From Phorcus lineatus (lineage: Eukaryota > Mollusca > Gastropoda > Trochida > Trochidae): a DNA stretch of 64,000 bases. The stretch covers positions 40,904,839 through 40,968,838 of the forward strand of contig OV121091.1 of the NCBI GenBank assembly GCA_921293015.1. The letters are read 5' to 3'. A model generated the notes under the pieces. The model had not been told where the DNA came from. It saw only the letters and a list, made by a program, of their open reading frames with translations, and did not search any database. Position 1 is the first letter of the stretch. Each line of letters starts with the position of its first letter. Position numbers and translations under genes: made by a program. Shown here piece after piece: positions 36,990-48,935 of the stretch.

Positions 36990-38765
36990 CGTAAAATTTC
37001 TGGATAGGGTATTCTTGTTTCCAAACAACGGCGTATATTTCTGTTTCCAGAAACGTAATTAGTAAACCGCATGACTCTCCGGCAGGACCCATTGAATCTT
37101 GTTTTGTTTTCTGTATACATAGTACACGCCGCAGTCCACACAAACATACACATAAATGGGATAGTGTATCAAACGTAGCGAGAGGAATCATGCTTCACAG
37201 AGGCAAGGTAAACAAGCCGAGGTGTGATCAGGTAGAGGAGAGTATCCATCTAGCAGCTCTCTTCAAAGTGTGCCACCGACACGAACAATGCGACACAACT
37301 TCTGCTGCTGCTTCTTAAATTATCTGATAGCACTTTGAAATTTGTGTTAGCTATAATTATAGATTAATTATTTCGACAAAAAGACAAATCAACCTGAATT
37401 TTGACACCTTTGTCTGTCTATCCTCCAATGTATAATGATTGAATATAGAAAAAAAATAACAATAATAAATAACGTGTATATTAAAAAGGCGCTGACTAGT
37501 GCTTACTCAAGGCGCTACCAACATTTCTACCCTGGTCTTACCCAAGCTGTCATATTTGTCGCTAGAAAGACACCATCAACACACTGCTTCACCAGGTACC
37601 CATTTCCTGCTGGGTGAACAGAGCCACATTTTGACCTAAGTCTTTCGCAAAAGTAGACGCAACAAGTCTTGTAACTCTTGTCTCAGTGTGGGGCAGGGAA
37701 TCAACCCTTCAAACTCTCAGTTTACCAAGTAATGACTGGTTAACACATAAATAAAAATATATGCTGTTATCTAATTGGCCTTGAAAGGAATCTTTTTAGA
37801 ATTTTGAAGATCAACAGAGCGCTAATGCTCTCGTCAACTTGACAGTTCATAGTAAACTTGACAATGATCCAAACATTCCTCTCTCCTCGTTTACGTTTGT
37901 GCCATATGACCTAAGCGTAACAGCAGGGTTATTTTTTTATTTTCATATTTTTCGTATTTTACAATAGATCAATTTGACAAAAAGTGCGTGCAAAATACAA
38001 TGAAGAAAAACAAGGGAAAATAGTTGCTCCATAGAAAGAAATACATATAACATACATTCATTATGTAAGTGACCGTTAGCATGTTATGGACAGAGTGATA
38101 ATTAGCGTTACTTAAACAAAGACATTATTGAAAGTTGACTTCTATAAATCAATGTCTCAGTATATATGTATCTCAGTATGTGCTGGTGACAGACATGCAG
38201 GGTTTTAGTGGCCTTGATTATAAGCACTTTACAGACATAGTAATAAGTGTTATACTAATATAGACAATGTTGAAAGTTAACTATTATGAATAAATTTCTC
38301 AGTATAGTATTTATACTGACATATATGCAGGATTTTAAGTTACTTTTAGCACTTTACAGACATAATAATAATCGTTTCTTTGACAACGACAATGTTAAAA
38401 TCAAATTCAAATATAAATCAATTCTCAGTATAGTATGAGTACCAGAACTTGACAAATAAATCATTCTCACCAGAAACTAAATAAATGCATTTTGTTATGT
38501 CGTAGTACTGCTTAATTTGGCCCTGTATATAATCAAAGTTGCGTATATTAATTTTTTAGCGCTTGTGAAAATTATTTCTTTTACCAGCAGAATAATTGCG
38601 TTAATGGGACTGTTGTTTTCCCCCTTTGATTCCGAGTATTATATATCAGGGTTATGGATGTGGTTGGGTAAGTTGAACAACTTTTAATAGTTTCTAGATT
38701 CATAATAAATGTTTGTTTTTTGATGTATTAAAATCAAAGAAAGATATTGTTATGAAATTTGAAAC
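36990..38765 (+). repeat. Degenerate segmental duplication block, copy 1
   Basis: In order it shares with the 43280 and 52740 blocks: CAGAAACGTAATTAGTAAAC; TTTTCTGTATACA with TAGTAC; GGGATAGTGTATCAAAC; CACAGAGGCAAGGTAAA; AAAGGAATC with AATTTTGAAGATCAA; AAACTTGACAATGATCCAAA; and, with copy 2 only, AGATTCATAATAAATGTTTG (38698). Inside lies a separate repeat-like stretch (CCAGGTACCCATTTCCTGCT, near 37590) of a type common in mollusc DNA. Confidence 0.65.
38085..38455 (+). repeat. Tandem repeat, about 125-140-bp unit, three copies
   Basis: Units carry GACAATGTTGAAAGTTAACT-like text, ATAAATnnnTCTCAGTATAG, GACATATATGCAGGATTTTA and GCACTTTACAGACATAATAA. Anchor starts near 38122, 38264 and 38388. 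Confidence 0.75.
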
Positions 38766-38929
38766 TTCTAAAATTATTTAACAGTTTCATTAATCGTTTA
38801 ATTTGGTTTAATTATTCATTTATTATTTGTTATCCCTTAATCTAGACTTGGTGTATTTGAAGTTACAATAAATGACTTCAGCTAGAGAAACATTTTAAGG
38901 TTTTCTTTAAAAATCCATATCAAACGATA

Positions 38930-39270
38930 TCCACTTATTAGAGTCCTCATCAGTTTACGACTCTATACACAAGATATTAGCTTGTAGGACTTTAGCTTCT
39001 GGAAAAGAAGCTGAAATAGGTTTTTAGAGTGTGGCCACCAGAGACCCTTATCAGGGGTCAACTAATGAGTCTCTATTCAAGATTTCGGCATTGTAGGCCA
39101 CTTGCTACCAAATCTATAAATTAGAATTGCAGACAGGAATTAAAAAAGAACAGCTTTCTAGGCCTCTTACTACTGGGGAAGAAGATGAAAATAGGTTTTA
39201 AAGGCTTGGTCCCTGTGCCCCTTCTTTCGGGTCACTGGGTCAACAAATCTACAAACAAGAATCCCAACGG
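38930..39270. repeat. Degenerate repeat stretch with paired GAAGAAGctgaAAATAGGTTTT motifs
   Basis: Two similar sub-units (about 38975-39060 and 39155-39245) share CTTCTGGAAAAGAAGCTGAA-like text, AATAGGTTTT and a GGTCAnC..GTCAAC segment. Reverse-complement similarity to 50320-50530 is suspected but weak. Confidence 0.45.
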
Positions 39271-40049
39271 ACTTCGGACAACATGCCTTGCCATAAGCCC
39301 ATCTACATTCGGTATACACTGATCTCATCACTTCAATGGTCTGTCTAAGAACTAAAGTCTTAAATTGAGAATTAAGCTATGGTAATAAATATGGAAACAA
39401 ATGAAAAGCCTCTTTGATTTCTGTATTCTCTAATTCAATCTTCTATATTTGCTTCTACACTTGCTTTAGCTTTTCTTTGATAAGCACAGAGGAGCAATAC
39501 AGTAATTGGCTACACCGTTCGGGGAGTAGATGTTCTTGTCAATGTGCACCATGCTAACCATTACTCCTCATTTCCTGAAATAGTCCAAATAACTTGTATT
39601 TGGTTTGTTGATTATCGATAAACTTTGTATGAATAAACAAACCCAACTCATTGTAATTGTCTCGTTTAAAGAAAGCAACTTTATATTTTTTCCAAATTTG
39701 GACATACATGTGGTGGACATTGATAACTCCGTTTTAAGAATGATAATAAACATATATATATATTTCGTTGTCAAAATACTTTTATTCCATAGTACCCGTT
39801 AAGATTTAGATTCTTTTATTTGAATTACAACAAGACTTGCATTTATCACGACTTTAACCTCAATGCCCCTCAAAGGTACAGTATGTTATGTGCTGCTGTT
39901 ATACAGCAAACATCTTCAAAGGGTCCGATTTCAGGATACAATATCAAACTTAAGAAAATAAGCGTGTGTTGAATAATAAAACATATGATGTAGGTGCCTG
40001 TGCCTCTCAGTCTCTCTGATTAGATAACCACCCTTGTATACGACGGATG

Positions 40050-40105
40050 TCTACTTTACTGCGCTTGAAAGCGGCGTTAAACACCAACTCACTCACTACT
40101 TTTCT
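40050..40105 (+). repeat. SINE-like tail, second copy
   Basis: GCGCTTGAAAGCGGCGTTAA, then ACACCAACTCACTCACTAC. Same family as 33165-33225. It follows a stretch (39960-40020) resembling 48205-48300. Confidence 0.6.
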
Positions 40106-40846
40106 GCTGGGGACGTTATTGTTGTAGATTGTAACTTCTAATTGTGATATACTCGACTGAAAAATACAAACAATAAAGAGTTGCTCCAGCAGGAGGGATA
40201 TCCTTAAGAACGCGTGTTATTCTAACTACAGGATGCTAGGCATATAAGTGAAGCAGTTCCTGAATGAACAATTTCTTTTTTACTGGACAATCTTTTAAAA
40301 ATAAAATCTAATTTTTTGCTCCACTACGTTACACAAAGTAGTAGTGCATTTTAGATTTCATTTAAATGTCACTGATTTAGTTGACCCAATGGGGTTTTCA
40401 TGTCTCCGGCTGATTTACTTGAAGTTTAAACTTTTGTTTATGACGTATTCTAATGGTACCAAACTCATCATTTAGTAATTTTAGAAATAGACATTTTAAT
40501 AATGTCCATTAGAATAAAGAAATCTCCACCCGTCTCTCAAATTCGATATTTTATTATAGAGCATGTGTATGGAAAAAAATCATTGTTTACACTAAAGTCG
40601 ACATGCTACATTTTCAAAATATTTGAAATGTTAACTCCTTCACTTGTCTCTGTTTAGCCATAGCCTATTCTTAGTTTAAACGCACTAGTGCACTCCAGTA
40701 TATTTCGTAAACACAACGAATGCACAGATACTGCATATCTATCGATATTACTCACTAACCTCACTCAAGTAATCTACATCGTAGGTTATTTAACAAATAT
40801 TTACGTATTCAGGTAGTAAAGTGGATTTTTAAAGACCGGAAGTATT

Positions 40847-41300
40847 TAATGTTACGTTACATTAAATCCGCATGGACTACGATATCGGAAATATTAAAAT
40901 TTTGCTCATAACCAGAAAAGCGGAAACGGCAGCCCCTATGGTGAATCTAATAACAATGCTAATACTGTGTTATTAAATCGGGTAATTTACAACATTGCTT
41001 TCATAAAACATATTTCATGATTTGTTCTCAGTTCAGAGTTTAGGTAAATTCAATAGCTGCACACAGTACTAGTTCAGCCGTTTCCAAGTGTCAATAATTT
41101 ATCCGTTTTGTGCACAGCTAACCATAGATTTTTATATGTTCAAGCCGACAGCGGCTTTCTTAACGTTTTCATTGTTGATTGCAGGTAAATTGTAAAGAAT
41201 GTTTAGTATTTCATTACATCGATAGGAAGTTTAAGTGAATGCATAAGTCCTCGTAAACCTTAGAATATCCAATTTAAACCGTAAAAGCGTGCACTATTGG
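40847..41300 (+). repeat. Left arm of a 450-bp inverted repeat pair
   Basis: Reverse-complement match to 47358-47820 along its whole length, from TTACGTTACATTAAATCCG to GGTTTAAATTGG-complementary text and GTGCAC. Shared landmarks: AAAGCGGAAACGGCAGCC, AGCCGACAGCGGCTTTCTTA and GAATGCATAAGTCCTCGT. No TSD was seen at the outer ends. Confidence 0.85.
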
Positions 41301-41359
41301 CTTTACTTTGAGTAAGAGGATTGGTAGTGGGCCTTTACTCTTCCTCTCATTCTGGCATT

Positions 41360-41361
<2 letters not shown>

Positions 41362-41421
<60 letters not shown>
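41362..41421. repeat. (CT)n microsatellite
   Basis: About 60 bp of CT dinucleotide in a pyrimidine-rich region. It produces a Ser-Leu repeat frame that is not a gene. Confidence 0.97.
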
Positions 41422-41423
<2 letters not shown>

Positions 41424-41429
41424 TTACCT

Positions 41430-43275
41430 CTTCCCTTGACATCTCCATACATCAATCCATCAGTCTCTATATCTTAGTAGTTGTATCATTCACTTTCTCT
41501 CATTTCTTTATCTATTTCTGTCCGCCCCTCCCTTTCATTCAAAATGGATAACAAGTCCTGCCATGTTGAATCTCTCACGTCTCCCCCCTTTCTCTTTCTC
41601 TTATCCTCTTAACCTTCCCTTAAACTTCTGGCAATTGGACAGCAGACAATGTGTTATTCCAACACTGTAAGTAAGATCTCTTGTATCGTATTAATCATTT
41701 GTTACAGGAGCAACGATCCACGTGTTCCTTGTAATTCCAATGAATTAGTTGTTTATCGCAAAATGTATTTCTGGAAACAATCTAATCAGAAACATGTAAT
41801 TACAATCTCTACGGAAATATTTATATGGCATGGACCAAAACCATAGCTATTTAGTTAGATACTATAAAACGCAAATAACTTAACATCTAATGTTAAGACA
41901 AAAAGACCTTTCGGTGGTAATATAACTTCTAATATCAAATTGTCTAAAAACATAAAGGGTACATCTTTTTTTCCTTATATAAAGTAAAGTCCCATGAAGT
42001 GAGAAAAAAAGCATGCACAATATTTGTAAAATATTTAACTTTCTACCTCACCAGATGAGATACAGATGGTAATTGTGAAGAATTGACATAAATTATATTC
42101 ATATCTTTTATGTTTATGAAAAACAGCATCATTTTTCATGTCGAGTGACGACTAGGCAGATTCCGTCGCCTCGGTATGTTGTGACGTGAGATAATACATA
42201 TGTCAGACAAATATTCAACATCAAACTGTTGAAAGTACAACTTTTCGCTCTACTCAGTGAAAATAACATGTTCTCACTTCTATAGACTGATGGCGTGATT
42301 TTGTCACTGAAAGATTAACATATTCTAGTCTACGTCATTTGTAATATAAAGTTTTATAACACTGTTTGGTCAACAATTTTCGATGAATGACATGTGTCGA
42401 CATAATTACTTCTATTACATTCACAGCTAAATTCTTGATAAGGGGATGTATCCTAAGATATAAGCGAAATTAAAAAACCCCTTCTTTCTCTAAATACATG
42501 GGATATGTAAAGGTTATCAACAAATTTGGAGGTGTGAATGAATTGGAGCACCTAGGCGCGTGCGAATTGTGATCCCGAGACGTGGAGCGTTAAGGTATAT
42601 AGCTTATATAGGTGTTCAAATTCATTCACTCCGATACCGAGGTTGGTAACTGTCTTATCATCTAACCATCGAACGATATGAAACAGCAGTAGATTATAAC
42701 TCAAAAGCACTTTATGAAAAATATTAGTTCTTTTGTTTCTTGGTGTGATATCAATGACATCTCCAAAAAAAACCGCATGTGAATTTGATGTGTGAAACAC
42801 GGGCGATTCGTGCTGCACGTGCAACATGCTGAAATGTACATGTATTCAAACAGAAAGTGAAACCAGTGTTAGCATGGGCATTTAAACATAAAACTCAATT
42901 TCAAGATGTGAGGGAGTTGTTTTGCTCAGACGTTTGAGATCTTAAACTTTAATTTGTATTACTGGCATTATTTGTATCAACTGGAACCCCATCACTAAAT
43001 TATTGTGTCATCATGTCAGTGTCCGTCGATAACGTTACTGTAGCGATTGGTTTAAAGACGAAAAAGGGTCAGAATCATCAGGTCACGGGTTCCACATAAA
43101 GAATTGTAAATTCTTCTTATTTTACAAATAAATAGTATTACTAAATCACTGGTAACGTGTAATGAGTAAGTTACTTAAATATCTGTGTTCATTAAACTTA
43201 TTATCCGTGCACGTGCAAAATACTATGATCAACTTTGGCTTCTGTTTTATACCCACTTCTATGAACTAATTGATT
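41430..43275. other. Intron-like DNA between inverted-repeat arms
   Basis: No exon recognised; pyrimidine-rich at the left end. Confidence 0.4.
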
Positions 43276-43279
43276 TCCC

Positions 43280-44720
43280 CTCGTATTTCTGGACCAAGAA
43301 ACGTAATTAGTAAATCACATATGGAAGAACAAAGAATGGCTCCTCTGCAATATCCATTGCCCTCGGTTTTCTTTTCTGTGCACACAGTACCCGCTACAAA
43401 ACACACAAAAATACACACACACACGGGGTTGTGTATCAAACTCAGTAAATGTAACATGATTCACAGAGGCAAGGTAAATACGCTTGGGGCAGAGGAGACA
43501 AGTTGTTGTAGGTACCTGGCGCGTCTCTCTGCCCGTCTCTCATCAATTGTAATACTTAGAACCATGTACCGCCGATATGAACTACGCAAACAATCTTAAC
43601 GACATGAACAATACTGGCTTACTTAGGATGCTAGACAGTGCAATTACAATATCGTTGATTTGACTATGTAACATAGTACCATTAACATGTACACTACCTT
43701 TTCTTCATAAATACATATCAACCAACATATTTCTGCAAGTACAACCACGCTTGAGACCTGTATCCAATGGCACTTAACCTTAAACCTGGCAGGTTGATTC
43801 ACGGGTTTCTCATTGACACAGAAAGGAATCTTGGTTATAGTTTTGGAATTTTAAGATCAATGGAGCGCTTATGTTTTTACTACAGCACCGTTAAGAGTAA
43901 ACTTGACAACACCAACCATTCCCCTTATTACCGTTCATTAGTCATCTGCACATAGCGCAACAGCATATTAGTGTTATCCATGCAACAAGGGATGGCAAGG
44001 AACTTCTAATTGTTTCAAGATTCATAATAAATCTTTGTTTTCCAGGCGTGTAGATCAGAGAAAGAGAAAGATCCGCGGTTGTTATAATGGAATTTACGAT
44101 TAGCGGCTGGAGAACGAGGGTTGTTTTTGTGCATATGAGTGTCTATTTTTGACATAATTCAAAACCAGTTCTGCCGAAATAATAACTTTATATTCCAAAG
44201 TATATTGACATATGCTATTTAATAGATATGAATTGATAATACTGTCAGAGAAGTAAAACGATGGATCTGTTCATTTCGAATTGCAAACCATATACTGTAT
44301 TAATCTTAAAAGCTCTTTCTGTCATGCTGTGATAAATAAATTCCTCTCTGTCACTATTTAAACAATACAAAGATAAATAATGATTGGTATTCCATTCTTG
44401 ATTGTTTTAGTGTAAGAAGAGAGAAATTGAGTACCATTCTTGTAAGGCTGAAAACATTCTCGTGGCGTCCACTTTAAAAACCTTTAAGTAGTCGACAACT
44501 CGGAGATTGGCTTGATATCACCGCTTGTTAGCAGTGATAGATTCCGAAATATGTCAGACATATCTGGATGTGCATCTTAAACCGCATTACTCCAAGAAAT
44601 GGAGAAGACAATTGAAAGGGATAGTATGAAGTATGAAGGGAGGTGGTCTGTGTGGTATGCTTCTACTTGATAGATCTCAGTGATCATTTCCACACTGCAA
44701 TCTCAGTCTCAGAATTGTAA
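43280..44720 (+). repeat. Degenerate segmental duplication block, copy 2
   Basis: Landmarks in the same order as the 36990 and 52740 blocks: AGAAACGTAATTAGTAAATC, CACACAGTACCC, GGTTGTGTATCAAACTC, CACAGAGGCAAGGTAAATAC (43456), GGAATCTTGGTTATAGTTTT (43825), AGATTCATAATAAATCTTTG (44028), then GGAGATTGGCTTGATATCAC (44502) and CAGTGATCATTTCCACACTG (44676). The last two recur at 54135/54300 and 57570/57745. Confidence 0.7.
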
Positions 44721-45347
44721 TTAAAGAAAAAATAGTTGCAGAGAAGTAAAAACAGAAGAAATATTCACTCAAAAAAATGAAAAAAATGGAAAGAAATGAT
44801 AGTGAGTCTCAGCTCATCAATGGCCCCTCAAGAGTGAATGATGTCCCTGAAATTAAGTTTACAACCAGCCAGACATAGTCGGTTATATCCCCAACCAAGT
44901 TGTCAAAATTTTGATATTTATTGAACAATAGTTAGGAAGCTGTATTATTGAATAAACCCTTAATAACTCAATTTTTTTTATCCTAAGCAGATCCTTGCTA
45001 ATGGGTATATCCCCCAGAATGATTGTTTAAGAGCTTTATTGTTCTTAAACGTACAGGTTTGAAGGTTCTACCCTAAAAAAAAACAGTATAGAACTTGTAT
45101 TTACATGGAAACAGACAAATAAAATTCTGAAATGGTCGAAAACCCAAAAGTCAATACTGCTCATGATGAGTGTTCTACATACCAAGTTTCAATGAGTTAG
45201 ACCTAACGAAACCTTACGAGTTCTGGTTCGGGAACCAAATTGAAACTAATGTCTTTATGTAAACTGCCAAAAGTAAAGTAGGAAGAAGTTAAAAATCTTG
45301 TCTGGGTGAGAGACTGGCCTGGCAGCAATACAGCATGTGGCTGGAAG

Positions 45348-45356
45348 AATTGGAGG
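45348..45356. repeat. Target-site duplication AATTGGAGG, left
   Basis: Nine bases identical to 45803-45811, abutting the first base of the MITE. Confidence 0.88.
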
Positions 45357-45802
45357 CAGTCTGATTAAAATCGACCGTGTTCCGAGGAGTAAAAGTTTCA
45401 AAATATTTACTCTATCGAGTTTCGAACTCTATCTGTCTAGGCTATCCTCTCCGCATCAGTCTGACCGCAGCCTACTGTAGTGCACGTTCTCACGTAAACT
45501 CAGCTAACCAATCACAATGCGTGCGGCAAAAGCATTCGGTATCAGTAGCTAGGGGCAAGTAACTCCCATTTACCATTCGTTAATCTTGATCGCCGCTATC
45601 CTTATTTCAAACGCAATGATGTGATTGGTTCGCTGATGACTAGGTTTTGTCTGGGCTAAACTGGTGTCAGCACGTGCGAGCAGTGAGGCTGCCTTCGGAC
45701 CGATGTGGAGAGGATAGCCTAGACAGATAGAGTTCGAATCTCGATAGAGTCAATATTTTGAAACTTTTATTCCTCGGAACACGGTCGATTTTAATCAGAC
45801 TG
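45357..45802. mobile_element. 446-bp MITE with about 115-bp terminal inverted repeats and 9-bp target duplication
   Basis: Both ends read CAGTCTGATTAAAATCGACC inward. The arms stay alignable for about 115 bp to a GCAGCC (about eight mismatches by eye) through TCTGTCTAGGCTATCCTCTC. The centre has no ORF of note; the frames at 45377-45562 and 45667-45858 read from the arms. A 9-bp duplication is usual for Mutator-like elements and also found in Merlin, so the mobilising transposase is not decided. Confidence 0.88.
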
Positions 45803-45811
45803 AATTGGAGG
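45803..45811. repeat. Target-site duplication AATTGGAGG, right
   Basis: Matches 45348-45356 exactly, directly after the last base of the MITE. Confidence 0.88.
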
Positions 45812-45933
45812 AACCAAAGGGATGTCCTTTTTCTCTGTGTAAAACTGAAGTACTTCAATTACCTTTAAAGTAAAGACAGCTTGATTTATCGACCTTTCTA
45901 TGAAAGAATTATCAGAATTAGGTTGAATTAAAG

Positions 45934-46160
45934 GGCCACAGAGTTTCTTATGAAATCAAATATGTCAAACTTATTAAATGGTGTTGTTTTATCGGAGGAA
46001 GTGGTTGTTTCTGAAAATCAGTACCTTAGTGCTTAGAGCTTAGTTTAGTATAGTGACAATAAACAGGTTAAAATAGTTTTTTTGTGATCGAAATCCTTAC
46101 ATTGGCGCGCGCCAATGACTCAAACATGATTTTGGAAACTAATTTACACCAGATACAAAG
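45934..46160 (+). repeat. Dispersed repeat, copy 2 of the TTGGCGCGCGCCAA family
   Basis: Plus-strand homologue of the SLC28 intron copy at 466-700, with a perfect palindrome TTGGCGCGCGCCAA at about 46104. Also TCAAATATGTCAAACTTATT and TTTGTGATCGAAATCC. Confidence 0.65.
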
Positions 46161-47130
46161 ACAAATAACTATTGGTAGTGTTAAGTAGGTCCTTTAACTA
46201 ATATCAATGTAAATTGGACGCAGAAGTTTGACTTCTTAATAATTATAAGGCTGGTTTTTTTTTATAAAGCATTGAAAATAAGACAATCTCATTATTTTGA
46301 AATTTTAGAGATAAAGATGCAAGTTCAAAACGGCAATTTGTGTACTTCACTTACGTCATATGGTATTTTGACTCTTATGAAAGCCACATAAAAAATCATA
46401 AAACATACCCTGTGTCACTTAATAATTTCCATTTTTCGTAACGATGGTCAACGAGCCTTCTACATGCACAATTTGGATTTAAATAATTGGCTTCTCTTGG
46501 AGATCTTAACGTTTTTACATTACTATAGTTTAAGCCTTGTACGACGTTGCCCAAAAATGACACTAATTATGTTTGGGGTCAAATATGACCCCAGGTTTTT
46601 GTTTCATATTTCTGGCACATGACAGCCTTAATAATCAGCTTGAACGGTTCCGGAACACACTTTCTTAGACATAGTTGCTTTTTACCCTTTCCAAAATGTT
46701 AATTAACAAACTGGGGTCATATATGATAAAAACATATCAAGTGCATTTTTTCGGCATTATTTCACCACCTATACAGTTTTATCATTTAAGGTACAAAATA
46801 TATTGCATTAAAACAGACGTTAGGAGTATCCAAAAGGGAAATTTCTATTTAGGTCATAATAACCCCAGACATGAGATATTTAAAGTACAATAATATCCTC
46901 AAAGAAAGAAAAACATATTTTTTATTTAAGGGAAATAAAAAATCTTACAAAAATCTTCAAAGATAGACCTGCATTATCAAGCTATAGAAAATAAATGATA
47001 TGTGAAAACAGATGCTATTGATGAATCTTTTTTTCAACCCCCTCCTTTTATCGGCCTTGCAAAATACAGGTGTTTACTTTTCCTAGTTTATATAGGTTTA
47101 TAGTTTATACAGATTTGAAACAGAATTGTT
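46161..47130. other. AT-rich DNA with short GGGGTCATATATGA/TGACCCCA palindromic motifs
   Basis: GGGGTCAAATATGACCCC (46575) and related half-sites near 46713 and 46855 recur. No gene recognised. Confidence 0.4.
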
Positions 47131-47136
47131 ATATAC

Positions 47137-47225
47137 TCGACCTGGAGGTAGAAGCACTGGGGAGAGTATGATGCAGATTGGTGCCTTTAATCGGGTTATT
47201 CTTGAGTGTGAGGTAAAAACAGTCC
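47137..47225 (+). repeat. Solitary unit of the CTCGACTGAGAGGTAGAAGC family
   Basis: TACTCGACCTGGAGGTAGAA, GCACTGGGGAG, GATGCAGATTGG. Matches the tandem copies at 48290-48550 and the copy at 55826-55925. Confidence 0.55.
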
Positions 47226-47357
47226 TTAGTTGCTTTATCACTATCTCTTCTATCACAAGAGTGATCTAATGCAAGCATGTCACTCTCGGTATGTGAGCCA
47301 ATACGTTTTCCATGTTTCCCTGAGTGGAACCATTATCTACTTCTTGTAAGAACCTTA

Positions 47358-47820
47358 AAGACACTAGTGCACGCTTTTACGGTTTAAATTGGCTATTTTA
47401 AGGTTGACGAGGACTTATGCATTCACTTAAACTTTCTGTCGATGCAATGAAATACTAAACATTCTTAACAATTGACCTGCAATCAACAATGAAAACGTTA
47501 AGAAAGCCGCTGTCGGCTTGGACATATAAAAATCTATGGTTAGCTGGATAAATTATTGACAAAACGGATAAATTATTGACACTTGGAAACGGCTGAACTA
47601 GTACTGTGTGCAGATATTGAATTCACCTAAACTCTGAACTGAGAACAAATTATGAAATATTTTTTATGAAAGCAATGTTGTAAATTAACCGATTTGATAA
47701 CACAGTATTAGCATTGTTATTAGATTGACCATAGCGGCTGCCGTTTCCGCTTTTCTTGTTATGAGCAAAATCTTAATATTTCTGATATCGTAGTTCATAC
47801 GGATTTAATGTAACGTAAGA
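47358..47820 (-). repeat. Right arm of the 450-bp inverted repeat pair
   Basis: Reverse complement of 40847-41300. It carries an extra 22-bp tandem duplication (GGATAAATTATTGACA twice, near 47548-47580) missing from the left arm. Confidence 0.85.
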
Positions 47821-48289
47821 AATCTAGTTTTGCCAAATAATCTTTTAAATTTCTTATATACTTAAAATCATAGCATATGAAATGCATGTATGCAAATAGA
47901 ATTACATACATAATTATGATGCAAATTTTACTGACCATCCAACGTTTGTGAGACCAGGGAGAGGGGGTGGGGGTAGGGGCTGGATTGGATGAGTTGGAAA
48001 GCCATCCTCTCATGATTTACGCTGATGGTTTAAATCTAAATAAATTATAAATATATATCTAACATTGTGTTGAATCATGTTATTTAAATTGGATAGAACA
48101 GAACACTCCTTCAACACTCTTTAAAGGTGCAGTAGGTTATTAACCTCTAACATAAACCTTTTGAAAGGAGGCGATCTCAGGAATGTAAAAGCGAAAGAAT
48201 TGAGCGTTTGCTAAATGATAAAACATATGCTGAAGATGCACGTGTGCTTAATCTCCCTGACTAGATACTCGACTTGCATAAGACAGGTG

Positions 48290-48550
48290 TCTACTCCTGC
48301 CCGGGAGGATATGTTTGCAGATTGAGACTTCTTCGTCCTTGTGTGCTGAGCTCGACTGAGAGGTAGAAGTACTCTTCTGAGTATTGTTGCAGATTGGCAC
48401 TCTAACGTGATATGTAAGACTGAGTGGTAGAAGCACTCGGGAGTGTATTGTTGCAGAATGGGCCTTGTTATTATGAAATTCTCGACTGAGAGGTACATGT
48501 AGAAGCACTCGGCTAGGTATTATTGCAGAATGGCACTTGTGCTAAACTGG
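48290..48550 (+). repeat. Tandem repeat, about 65-85-bp unit, about four copies
   Basis: Units carry CTCGACTGAGAGGTA(CATGT)AGAAGC, ACTCGGGAGxGTATTnTTGC and AGAATGGCACTTGT. The array continues leftward into 48205-48290, which resembles 39960-40020. Confidence 0.75.
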
Positions 48551-48735
48551 AAGGGAGAAACACAACTACGTTTCTGTAGCAATGGCCCTTCCATCACACG
48601 ATTTACCTCCTATTACACAAGTATCACGCTAGGTAGGAGGAGCTGATAGGTTTTCTGTGATTCCTTAATGGGTGAAGTACTTGAGTAGGAAGTTGAATGA
48701 AGGGAAGGACGACGATAATTCTATTGACCTATCGA

Positions 48736-48870
48736 TTTGTCTACTGAAGTTTTATGTTCTTTAAGTCTGATGTTGAGGGGTTGGCAGGTTTCACCAATAA
48801 AGTTGTTGCCACAATTACAACTGATTTTGTAAACACTCCCTCTTGGATTTAGTTTAGCCTGTTCACTTCC
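48736..48870 (-). mobile_element. Penelope-like element fragment: GIY-YIG endonuclease N-part
   Basis: Penelope-like retroelements end in a GIY-YIG endonuclease. On the minus strand an open frame reads GSVYKISCNCGNNFIGETCQ, then PLNIRLKEHKTSVDK. This matches the VYxIxCxCGxxYIGETxxxxxxRLKEH pattern of the domain, with Phe for the second Tyr. No reverse transcriptase is attached, so it is a truncated relic, placed head to head with the next feature. Confidence 0.75.
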
Positions 48871-48935
48871 CCCCTCTCCCATTCGCTCTCAGGATATATA
48901 GTTTTCAGAGTTTTGTCCGAGTGAAAAGTGACATC

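Noticed and set aside
41321-41551. Frame with Ser-Leu repeats
   Set aside because: Product of the (CT)n microsatellite.
36946-43457. Two similar Cys-containing minus-strand frames (36946-37191 and 43266-43457), considered as duplicated signal-peptide genes
   Set aside because: The similarity is explained by the duplicated blocks; the matching place in the third block (about 52750-52900) is broken by a stop, and no exon follows.
47795-48013. Pro-rich minus-strand frame with a donor-like end
   Set aside because: Runs into the right arm of the inverted repeat and rests on a C/G-rich low-complexity stretch; no second exon.
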